From CAZPZZ01 sp964591245 (GTDB taxonomy: Bacteria > Acidobacteriota > Vicinamibacteria > Vicinamibacterales > UBA8438), in the NCBI GenBank assembly GCA_964591245.1, contig CAZPZZ010000112.1, positions 1 to 13,393 of the forward strand: DNA of 13,393 bases. The letters are read 5' to 3'. The notes below the pieces were generated by a model. It had not been told where the DNA came from. It saw nothing but the letters and a program-made list of their open reading frames with translations, and did not search any database. The position numbers were made by a program, and so were the translations under genes. Positions 1-6,430 of this stretch are shown here, piece after piece (the first letter of the stretch is position 1; the number at the start of each line of letters is the position of its first letter).

Positions 1-435
1 GGGAACTATCTCTTTTTTGATCGAAGCCAGGCCGCCATCGGCAGTTGCGCCCTCGACGACGTCGCGGTCACGGTATCGACCACCGTGATCGGACGGTACC
101 CGGAGCGCTGCACGGCAATCCTTGATGCTGGGGCGTTGGCGCTGTCCAAAGATCCGGGAGAAGGATGCGTTGACTTCGGAGACGTGCTTGATCTCGACGG
201 CACCCCACTCCCGGGTCTTCACCTGACCTCGCTCTCACAGGAGCACGGCAAACTGGTCGCCGACCCAGGAATCCCCTTACCCGCCTTGCACCGCCAACTA
301 CGGATCCGTCCCAACCACTCCTGCCTCTCCGCGGCACTCTTCAGCGAATACCACATCCATCGCGCAGGTCATGTCGTCGATGTCTGGCACCCGGTTCGTG
401 GCTGGACCGCCGCGCACGCTCGCCGCGGCGCATAA
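1..435 (+). CDS. C-terminal part of a D-serine dehydratase / D-threonine aldolase-like PLP enzyme (5' truncated by window)
   Basis: The frame is open from the first base to TAA at 433-435, giving 144 visible residues; the start lies outside the window. It opens with GNYLFFD and continues with a beta-rich stretch that includes ILDAGALALSKDPG. Near the end is PNHSCLSAALF, with His at 316-318 and Cys at 322-324. This matches the C-terminal beta domain of fold-type III PLP enzymes (alanine-racemase-like N-terminal domain). In that family a His-x-Cys pair ligates zinc in eukaryotic-type D-serine dehydratase, while classical D-threonine aldolases have His-x-Asp. The His-x-Cys therefore favours D-serine dehydratase-type chemistry (D-serine to pyruvate and ammonia). 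The PLP lysine lies in the missing N-terminal part. A perfect short hairpin follows the stop. The family is secure, the exact substrate is not. Confidence 0.85.
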   Translation, partial: GNYLFFDRSQAAIGSCALDDVAVTVSTTVIGRYPERCTAILDAGALALSKDPGEGCVDFGDVLDLDGTPLPGLHLTSLSQEHGKLVADPGIPLPALHRQLRIRPNHSCLSAALFSEYHIHRAGHVVDVWHPVRGWTAAHARRGA

Positions 436-437
436 AC

Positions 438-452
438 GGGACAGGGTGTCCC
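438..452 (+). terminator. Stop-proximal hairpin after the D-serine dehydratase-like gene
   Basis: GGGACA (438-443) and TGTCCC (447-452) form a perfect 6-bp stem with a 3-nt loop, starting 3 nt after the TAA stop. No T-run follows, so it does not meet the usual intrinsic-terminator pattern. It may mark a transcript end or a processing or stability hairpin. Confidence 0.3.
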
Positions 453-517
453 ACAGCCGCGGTAGGATCCCCACCATCACCGTGACCGCAACAGACGGGA
501 CCACACAGGAGTCGACA

Positions 518-889
518 ATGGCAGCTATTGGAGAGAAACAGGCTGAGATCAGCGGGAAGATCACCACGGTCACCATCCGCGACACGGGTAGTGAGGTCAA
601 CGTCGAGGCGAACGTTGGTTCATTCGGGATGGTGTTCGGAACCGTCACCTTCGAACCCGCAGTGGATGCGGCTCGAGAGACCGGTCCCGTCGTCGTACGC
701 GGACGCGCCCTCCGTCCAGACGGCGCAACCGTCGCATTCAAGGGCGCGGGCACGTGGCGTAAAATGGACACCCATCAGTGGGAAATCAAGCACATCAGCC
801 TCGATACCGACGGCCAACGCATCTTCGTCGTGGATGTATTCGATCTGGAGGCACGTACCAACACGGGCACGTTGTACGCCCTCGACTGA
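518..889 (+). CDS. Small conserved-looking protein of unknown function (123 aa, beta-rich)
   Basis: ATG at 518 is preceded by AGGAG at 507-511 with 6 nt spacing. This start is preferred over in-frame codons further upstream, which would run back into the preceding gene. The 123-residue product has no signal peptide or membrane segment. It is rich in beta-strand-forming stretches with alternating hydrophobics (KITTVTIRD, EVNVEANVGSFGMVFGTVTF, PVVVRGRAL, RIFVVDVFDLEAR) and Gly turns. This suggests a small beta-barrel or lipocalin-like sandwich, which is only a guess. It has no Cys and no obvious catalytic cluster; a central GTWRKMDTHQWEIKHIS segment carries Trp and His. It lies 82 nt after the D-serine dehydratase-like gene on the same strand, so co-transcription is possible. 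I do not recognise the family. Confidence 0.75.
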   Translation: MAAIGEKQAEISGKITTVTIRDTGSEVNVEANVGSFGMVFGTVTFEPAVDAARETGPVVVRGRALRPDGATVAFKGAGTWRKMDTHQWEIKHISLDTDGQRIFVVDVFDLEARTNTGTLYALD

Positions 890-904
890 GCGGGCATCAC
901 ATTT

Positions 905-942
905 CCAGGCACGTCCGCACCGGACTACTGCTCTTCGCCTGG
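905..942 (+). terminator. Nested hairpin downstream of the 123-aa gene
   Basis: CCAGGC (905-910) pairs with GCCTGG (937-942). Inside, GTCCG (913-917) and CGGAC (921-925) form a perfect 5-bp stem with a 3-nt loop. The structure begins 16 nt after the TGA stop. There is no T-tract, so a role in ending transcription is only possible. Confidence 0.25.
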
Positions 943-992
943 CGGGTGTATTCCGGTTCGGTACTCCGATCTGACACAGCGAGCACCTCGCA

Positions 993-1021
993 CACAGGGA
1001 GGCGCAAGCCCCCTCTCTGTG
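993..1021. terminator. 10-bp hairpin in the convergent gap
   Basis: CACAGGGAGG (993-1002) pairs with CCTCTCTGTG (1012-1021) over 10 positions with one G-T wobble and a 9-nt loop. It lies between the ends of two convergent genes (889 and 1189), where a bidirectional terminator would be expected, but no T-run flanks it. The rest of 890-1188 shows no supported gene. An 8-bp direct repeat CAGATTCG (1160-1167 and 1172-1179) lies next to the 1189 stop. Confidence 0.35.
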
Positions 1022-1188
1022 CCAGCGACTGCACTGAATGTTTCAAATCTCGTGCGTCCAGTACAGACCACAAATGGCAGCGGACGCCATGCGCGCAGTC
1101 TCTCAGAAACACGCTCGCGACGAGGAACTAACATCGTGGTCCCCCGTCGCCGGACGTACCAGATTCGATTTCAGATTCGTAGGCGTCG

Positions 1189-2220
1189 CTATTGAGACGC
1201 ATGCTCCTCTTGACGTGCACCAGCCAGGATGTTGGGTAATCCGTAGTTCCCCTCGTGGCAGGCATACTCGAACATGGCGTTCCCGCGCTTCATCGGAATC
1301 TGCGCAACGATGGGTGCGGTGAACGTCACGCTATCGTCAACCGTAAACTCGTAGAGCAACGTGTCGTCCGTCACCCGCGTAAACCGCTCCGTCAGATGCA
1401 GCGTGGTCCCCTCGCCAGCCGCCATCGTCACGGAGGGGCTGAAGCTTGACGTCTTGTCCGTATAGTTCCTCGACTCGACCACCAGGGTGTCTCCATCCCA
1501 GTAACCTCTCGAATCACCCATCCACTGTCGCATGCCGTCTGGCAAGTGCGGCCGTCCATCCAGCGGGACGATCCGCGCGTCGTGCACCATCTCATGCAGG
1601 ATGACCACGTGGTTCGCGGTTTGAAAAATCTGTAGATTCTGGTTGTATCCCGCGGGCACGATTGGCGGACCCGAGTTGAAGCCAAGCAGACACCGCTCGG
1701 CGAGCCCTCGATCTTCCCAGTGATCTGCGCCAATTCCCGCGGCCCGGACACGCACCGGCCGGGTTCCTGGAATGTCCTCCCCCAGCGAGAGCGTCACCAT
1801 TTCGACCCCCGGTTGTAAGGAGGGCACCCGACCGTCGTCCGGCGACACGATCAACGACGTGCGATTCCCGTCCACAACACCGGCTCCACGATCGAACCAA
1901 AAGTTGTTGTACCCACCAACAGGCGCCCCAACCGGTAATGGTTCGGTGCGCACCTCAGTCGGTTGGTCGGCGTCGATCGCCCGTTGGACGGCCTGGGCTT
2001 CAATCTCCGCGGCCTCTTCCTCGGTCAATACCGCTTGATCTCCGCGATCCGTCGGGCGCTGGAGCGGCGTCAACGTCCGGAAGTCCCAGACCCCCTGAAG
2101 GTCGGGATGACCGTCAGCCGTCCGCGGCGTCAACCATTCCGCGTTCTGACCGAGCGCCGGGCCCACGCCGAAGGCGGCGAGGCTGAAAATTCCTACCACG
2201 GTGAAACGCCACATACGCAT
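1189..2220 (-). CDS. Secreted protein of unknown function ('TADGHPDLQGVW' family, 343 aa)
   Basis: The start is ATG at 2220, preceded by GAGAGAGGA with 6 nt spacing. The longer in-frame extension to 2346 lacks signal-peptide character. Residues 1-25 (MRMWRFTVVGIFSLAAFGVG, ending ALGQ) form a Sec signal peptide. The mature part opens with the diagnostic block TADGHPDLQGVWDFRTLTPL (35-54), then an acidic helix (65-83). The C-terminal part has a beta-rich middle with TANHVVILHEMVHDARIVPL (201-220) and WDGDTLVVESRNYTDKTS (241-258). It ends with the FEYACHEGNYGLPNILAGA signature (317-335). There are two Cys (177 and 321), so a disulfide is possible. I recall this as a family common in Acidobacteriota genomes and annotated hypothetical; its biochemical role is unknown to me. 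It probably acts in the periplasm or outside the cell. It is divergent from the Sel1 gene. Confidence 0.9.
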   Translation of the reverse strand: MRMWRFTVVGIFSLAAFGVGPALGQNAEWLTPRTADGHPDLQGVWDFRTLTPLQRPTDRGDQAVLTEEEAAEIEAQAVQRAIDADQPTEVRTEPLPVGAPVGGYNNFWFDRGAGVVDGNRTSLIVSPDDGRVPSLQPGVEMVTLSLGEDIPGTRPVRVRAAGIGADHWEDRGLAERCLLGFNSGPPIVPAGYNQNLQIFQTANHVVILHEMVHDARIVPLDGRPHLPDGMRQWMGDSRGYWDGDTLVVESRNYTDKTSSFSPSVTMAAGEGTTLHLTERFTRVTDDTLLYEFTVDDSVTFTAPIVAQIPMKRGNAMFEYACHEGNYGLPNILAGARQEEHASQ

Positions 2221-2370
2221 CGTACGTCCTCTCTCGCTTGCACATGGTGGAGGCCGTCGCCCGCCACCACGATCACGGTTACCTGTGTCCATACCCCAGC
2301 ACCACATCCGTCCCGAGCCTGCTATCGTACACCGTGGGTCCGCCACAGGATCACGAGGACCTGACCACTC

Positions 2371-3105
2371 ATGACCAAATCATCCACACAGGCGCTTGCG
2401 ACCTGGCTCAAAGACACACGGGTACACGCAGACGAGGGCAACGCGGCGGCGCAGTGCGCACTGGGATTTGTCTACCAGGAGGGGCACGGCGTGACACAGG
2501 ACGACACCGAAGCCGTGCGGTGGTATCAACTCGCCGCAGACCAGGGTCATGCCGACGCACAAGACCGACTCGGCATCATGTATCAAACAGGACGCGGCGT
2601 TGAACAGGACGCTCCTGAGGCCGCACGATGGTATCGACTGGCCGCCGACCAAGGCTGCGCCGACGCACAACACCGTCTCGGGGCCATGTACCAGGAGGGC
2701 CAAGCCCTGGACCAGGATCATACTGAAGCCGTCCAGTGGTATCGGAAGGCGGCTGACCAGGGAGACGGGACCGCGCAATACCGCCTGGCATTCATGTATG
2801 CCAATGGGCACGGGGTCCCCCAGGATGACACCGCGGCGAGGCACTGGCTTCGCCTCTCAGCCGATCAAGGATTCGCCGCCGCCCAGTTCACCCTGGCCGT
2901 CATGTATGCCGACGGCGATGGTGGCCTCACCCAGGACCCGGTACACGCGCACATGTGGTTCCATCTGGCCACCTCACGCATGACCGGCGAAAACCGGGAC
3001 CGTACCGTAGAGTTGCGCGCGCTCGTCGCAGAGCGCATGACCCCTGATCAGATCCGCGAGGCCAGACGCCTTGCCCGTGACTGGGAGACCACGCACACCC
3101 GATGA
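2371..3105 (+). CDS. Sel1-repeat (TPR-like) protein, 244 aa
   Basis: ATG at 2371 has GAGGA at 2355-2359, a rather long 11-nt spacing. The protein is built almost entirely of 36-residue Sel1-like repeats. Five consecutive units start near residues 24, 60, 96, 132 and 168, each with the pattern A-x-x-x-LG-x-MY-x-x-G-x-GV-x-QD-x-x-EA-x-x-WY-x-x-AADQG. The last unit is degenerate (TLAVMYADGDGGLTQDPVHA) and is followed by a charged helical tail with RTVELRALVAERMTPDQIRE. There is no signal peptide or membrane segment, so a cytoplasmic location is likely. Sel1 solenoids are protein-protein interaction scaffolds; the partner is unknown. It is a single-gene unit: divergent from the 1189-2220 gene across 150 bp and convergent with the 3133 gene, with only 27 nt between stops. 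Confidence 0.93.
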   Translation: MTKSSTQALATWLKDTRVHADEGNAAAQCALGFVYQEGHGVTQDDTEAVRWYQLAADQGHADAQDRLGIMYQTGRGVEQDAPEAARWYRLAADQGCADAQHRLGAMYQEGQALDQDHTEAVQWYRKAADQGDGTAQYRLAFMYANGHGVPQDDTAARHWLRLSADQGFAAAQFTLAVMYADGDGGLTQDPVHAHMWFHLATSRMTGENRDRTVELRALVAERMTPDQIREARRLARDWETTHTR

Positions 3106-3132
3106 ATCACAGGCGCAGGCCACCAGCCCCCG

Positions 3133-3792
3133 TCACCGTGAAAATGGTTCGAGCGCTGGAGTGACCCCTGGCGCAAGTGGCACCCTGGCCGTATTCAGCA
3201 CCATTGCGATCAGCGTGTAGTAGCCGCTCAGGCCAACCATATCGACGACCCCATGTTCACCGAATGCCGCAACGGCGGCCGCATAGACATCGTCGCTGAC
3301 CCTCCCGTCTTGATGGAGTGCCGTGCAGAAGTCGTACAACGCCGTTTCATCAGCAGCCATTCCTTCTGGTCGCCGGCCATCGGCAATTGCCTCGGCGACT
3401 TCAGGACTCAGTCCGCCTTCCAACGCCAGGCGATGGTGGGCGGCCCATTCGTAATTCTGCGTCCATTCCCGCGCCGTGATCAGGATGACCATTTCGGACA
3501 AGCGAGGCGGCAAGGCACTATTGAATCGCAGGTAGTCACTCACGCCCCGTAATCTGTTGAGCAGGTCCGGGCTCCGCATGATCACCGACCACGGACCTCC
3601 CGGCTCCCCGCGTGTGGCCCGAAACTCCTCGACCGCTTCCTTCTGCGCTTCGGTCATCTCCGCGTCGGAAATCGGGGGCATCCGATTCTGGGCCTGCGCA
3701 TTCAGTGCACACAGCGACACGAGAACGGCTACCAGGACGCCGGACCAGAGTTGACTCGTCCGCTTAGACTGCATGTATTTTCTCGTTGGCAT
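3133..3792 (-). CDS. Exported carboxymuconolactone-decarboxylase-fold protein (AhpD-like), 219 aa
   Basis: ATG at 3792 has GGAGGG just upstream. An ATG at 3774 is possible but has no clear ribosome binding site, and the longer frame to 3936 lacks signal features. Residues 12-35 (LWSGVLVAVLVSLCALNAQAQ region, AQA-Q cleavage) form a Sec signal peptide. The domain at about 72-205 is of the CMD/AhpD type: LPPRLSEMVILITAREWTQN with Glu100, then YEWAAHH (114-120), EVAEAIADGRRP (131-142) and DMVGLSGYYTLIAMVLN (184-200). The CxxC pair of AhpD peroxidases is absent. The activity is therefore more likely decarboxylase- or lactone-type, or unassigned, than peroxidase. The signal peptide places it outside the cytoplasm, where most family members are not found. 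It is the last gene of the minus-strand block, 179 nt after the heme-c protein gene. Confidence 0.9.
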   Translation of the reverse strand: MPTRKYMQSKRTSQLWSGVLVAVLVSLCALNAQAQNRMPPISDAEMTEAQKEAVEEFRATRGEPGGPWSVIMRSPDLLNRLRGVSDYLRFNSALPPRLSEMVILITAREWTQNYEWAAHHRLALEGGLSPEVAEAIADGRRPEGMAADETALYDFCTALHQDGRVSDDVYAAAVAAFGEHGVVDMVGLSGYYTLIAMVLNTARVPLAPGVTPALEPFSR

Positions 3793-3907
3793 GATCCCTC
3801 CAATGCTCAGTGCCGTGAGCCGGCCCACGTACTGGAAACGTCCTGTCTCCAGCCACTCCCAGTCGAACTGCGGTTCCTCACCCGATTCGCCTCGCCCCAA
3901 GCAACGC

Positions 3908-3944
3908 GGCGGTCTCTGCAGCCACTCGGTCTCCACAGACCGCC
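3908..3944 (-). terminator. Hairpin between heme-c protein and CMD-fold genes
   Basis: GGCGGTCT (3908-3915) and AGACCGCC (3937-3944) are perfect 8-bp inverted arms. They begin 28 nt downstream of the heme-c protein stop on the minus strand. No U-run follows, so it could be a weak terminator separating the two genes or an mRNA-processing structure. Confidence 0.35.
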
Positions 3945-3971
3945 CATCTGCTTTCGCGAGTTCGCTCTTCG

Positions 3972-6257
3972 CTATCGAGCCAGCGGGTCAGGTCGAACCT
4001 GAAACTTCACCATCTTGCTCGTCGTGCCCTTGCCCCCCTCGGTATGCCAGTTGAAATTGGTCCCGTAATTCGCCCACACACCACGGCCTTTCCATCCAGC
4101 GTCTGGATCGTCGATGCGGCCATCGAGACCACGCGAGTAGAAACCCATCGGATACGGGACCCGCATGATGACCCACTCGTTGGTTCTCGGATTGAGCGCC
4201 TGCAGAGAATCCGAGCCCGAACCGTTGGCAATCGGGATGTTTTCTCCCAGCCCCAGCGTGTCGTAGATATCGACCCAGTTGTAATAGTGGAAATCAGCTC
4301 GCACCTCGGTCCCCTTCATGTTGGGGCCCGGGATCTGGTAGAGCGTCCATCCCTCCTGGCAATGCTGTGAATCCACCACCTCCGGCCCATCCAGCACCTG
4401 ACACTTCCTCCGGTCAAAGCTGCCAAAGTGACTGCTGCCCGAGAACGCCGTCCAAATCACTCCATTGGCATCGACATCAATCCCGCGCGGGCCAAACCCT
4501 TCGAACTCGCCGTCCACGACCGGAACCTCGTAGACCTCAGCCTTGCAGCTTTCCGGCGGGTTGTCCCCGAGTTCCACACGCCAAATACGGCCCGGAAACT
4601 CCGTGCCCCCACCCCAGATCACATTGTCGACCGGATTAGCAATGACACCGTAACTTCCAGGACTCATCCGTGTATCCAGCGTCGGATCGAAATCCTCCAG
4701 CCGCTCACCGCCGCCGCCAACATCGACGCTCCGGAGCGCACCAACGGGCTGGTTCCACGGCTTGGTAATTCGCCCGTCACCATTCGTATCGACAACCAGA
4801 GGGCACCACCCTTGCGACAACTCGCCATCGCCGGTCTCATCATAGAGGCGAGTGTTGATCCACCCCACAACGTCACCGCCACCACTGAAATAGAGCGTAC
4901 GGTCTTCATCAGGCGCAAAGTGCAGGTGGTGTGTACCGAAACAGGTGTCAATCAGACCAAATTCCTCAGTCGCCGGGTCATAGTACGAGGCCTGGCGACT
5001 ACTGCGGCTCGTCGGGTAGTACTGAGCAAATTTGTTCGACGAGCCTTCCTGGCACCAACTAGGCAACTCGTTCCCCCGTACCTTGGTCGTCATCCAGACC
5101 CGTCCCTTATCGTCGAACATCGGATTATGCGGATCCGCCGGCGCCTGCCAGAGAGCCTCATCCCCGTAAAATGGCGATGCCACCGGAAACCGCTGCGCGA
5201 ATCGTGTCCGTGCCTCATTGACCTCCAGGTCGAACACCGGAATCTCGATCGTGCGCCAGGCGTTGGTCGTCGGATCTAGCTCGAGCAATGCCCCATGCCC
5301 ACCGTCGACTCCGTAGACGGGTCCTCCCGAGTTGACGGTCGAGGGATTCCATTTATCCGTCGTGATCTCATCGTGGATGTAGGACGTTTCATTCCCCCAA
5401 TCCCACAACGTGACCACAACGTCTCGCTCCCGTCCACTTGGCCGCGGCGGAGCCGCTGGTGTTTCTCCGGCCATGACCCGGTCGGTCCAGTCCGCATACA
5501 TCTCCAGACCTCGCTCACGACCGAAGCGATTCATGAAGGTACTCATCGTTCCGCCACGCACGCCGACCTGCACACGGTGGTCCCACGCTTCAAGCGCAGA
5601 ATCGAAATCCAAATGGCTCAAGTGCGTAATCTCTCGAGTCACGCGATTGCCAAGCTGATGACACAACTGGCATCCCTGCTTCGTCATGTCGAGCCACTGC
5701 TCCTGGCTGCGCATATTCGTCGAGATTCCATTCCCGTCGGGGCCGGTTCCCGGAAACTCACTCCTGGGGGGGACCTCGAGTAGGGAATACCAGTAATTCG
5801 CAGGGTAGACACGGGCCGCTTCTTCCTGAGTCCGCGCGACGGTGGCCTGCAACGTCACATCGGCACCAGGGCGAATCGACACGGCTTCCGAATCGACCAG
5901 GCCGTAGCCACGCGTCCACACGTCATAGATCGCGTCTGGAAGCTCTGGCAACACGAAACGCCCGTCATCACCCGTGACGACGATCTTGATGAAGTGCGTC
6001 GGCAAATCTGAGGTCTCCGCGATAACCCAGACCCCGGCCTCTGGTCCTCCGCTGCTCTGGACAACGCCTTCGATGTAGTCAACCGTCGCTTCACTTTGCC
6101 CGGCAATCGGCATGACCATCAGGGCCACCACGGTCAGACCAGTCGCCAACCCGGCCACCGTAAGACGCCGCCGGGAACAACGGCGCACCGACCATCCTCG
6201 GACCATATCCATGACTCGGCCAACAAGCATCAGCTTCTCCCTTCGCGGTGTTCGCAT
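3972..6257 (-). CDS. Large exported single-heme protein: carboxypeptidase-regulatory-like domain + CxxCH + beta-propeller (about 761 aa)
   Basis: The start is ambiguous. ATG at 6257 has AAGGA with 6 nt spacing, and ATG at 6230 has GGGAG with similar spacing; numbering here uses 6257. Arg-rich residues 25-31 (RRCSRRR) followed by LTVAGLATGLTVVALMVM form a signal peptide that also resembles a Tat signal (SRRRLT). Residues about 60-139 form a carboxypeptidase-regulatory-like Ig-type domain (YIEGVVQSSGGPEAGVWVIA, DDGRFVLPELPDAIYDVWTR). A c-type heme motif CQLCH lies at 196-200 (bases 5658-5672). From about 280 to the end are repeated W/G-rich beta-propeller-like strands, as in streptogramin-lyase-type propellers (RGIDVDANGVIWTAFSG). 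Two DxxxDG calcium-type loops (DETGDGELS and DTNGDGRIT, 473-501) and six further Cys suggest a metal-stabilised, disulfide-rich extracytoplasmic protein. No enzymatic activity can be assigned. It follows the quinoproteins on the same strand and may be their electron acceptor (inference). Confidence 0.87.
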   Translation of the reverse strand: MRTPRREKLMLVGRVMDMVRGWSVRRCSRRRLTVAGLATGLTVVALMVMPIAGQSEATVDYIEGVVQSSGGPEAGVWVIAETSDLPTHFIKIVVTGDDGRFVLPELPDAIYDVWTRGYGLVDSEAVSIRPGADVTLQATVARTQEEAARVYPANYWYSLLEVPPRSEFPGTGPDGNGISTNMRSQEQWLDMTKQGCQLCHQLGNRVTREITHLSHLDFDSALEAWDHRVQVGVRGGTMSTFMNRFGRERGLEMYADWTDRVMAGETPAAPPRPSGRERDVVVTLWDWGNETSYIHDEITTDKWNPSTVNSGGPVYGVDGGHGALLELDPTTNAWRTIEIPVFDLEVNEARTRFAQRFPVASPFYGDEALWQAPADPHNPMFDDKGRVWMTTKVRGNELPSWCQEGSSNKFAQYYPTSRSSRQASYYDPATEEFGLIDTCFGTHHLHFAPDEDRTLYFSGGGDVVGWINTRLYDETGDGELSQGWCPLVVDTNGDGRITKPWNQPVGALRSVDVGGGGERLEDFDPTLDTRMSPGSYGVIANPVDNVIWGGGTEFPGRIWRVELGDNPPESCKAEVYEVPVVDGEFEGFGPRGIDVDANGVIWTAFSGSSHFGSFDRRKCQVLDGPEVVDSQHCQEGWTLYQIPGPNMKGTEVRADFHYYNWVDIYDTLGLGENIPIANGSGSDSLQALNPRTNEWVIMRVPYPMGFYSRGLDGRIDDPDAGWKGRGVWANYGTNFNWHTEGGKGTTSKMVKFQVRPDPLAR
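4755..4841 (-). other. Pair of putative calcium-binding loops in the heme-c protein
   Basis: The encoded residues contain D-E-T-G-D-G-E-L-S and, 17 residues later, D-T-N-G-D-G-R-I-T. Both fit the first part of an EF-hand or dockerin/thrombospondin-3-type calcium loop (Asp at 1 and 5, Gly at 6, Leu/Ile at 8). Position 12 is Trp in both instead of Glu/Asp, so canonical EF-hands are unlikely. Confidence 0.5.
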
Positions 6258-6392
6258 TCGACGTCCTTCGCGGCCGTCTGCACGGCACTCATGAGCCGCG
6301 CGATTCTGTGCCACCATCTCCCAATACGACAACCTACCCGACGCACTCATTGTTGATCGCGCGACCGTCGAGACAATACCGCGTCACGCACC

Positions 6393-6422
6393 AGCGCTCC
6401 TCGATGCATGCCCAGGAGCGTT
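6393..6422 (-). terminator. Hairpin just after the second quinoprotein gene
   Basis: CGCTCCT (6395-6401) and AGGAGCG (6414-6420) are perfect 7-bp arms with a 12-nt loop. The stem extends to 9 bp at 6393-6422 with one wobble. It begins about 8 nt after the stop of the 6431 gene on the minus strand. There is no U-tract. Position and strength suggest a transcript-end or attenuating structure before the heme-c gene. Confidence 0.4.
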
Positions 6423-6430
6423 CACCCTTG

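Noticed and set aside
85..3105. Many long antisense or overlapping open frames (for example 298-771 minus, 2380-2844 minus within the Sel1 gene)
   Set aside because: They lie over genes with clear family signatures, lack ribosome binding sites and encode Arg/Pro/Ser-rich products typical of shadow frames in GC-rich DNA.
4428..5279. A 283-codon plus-strand frame opposite the heme-c protein gene
   Set aside because: It is the complement of a strongly supported coding region with domain signatures and has no start signal; its composition is that of an antisense shadow.
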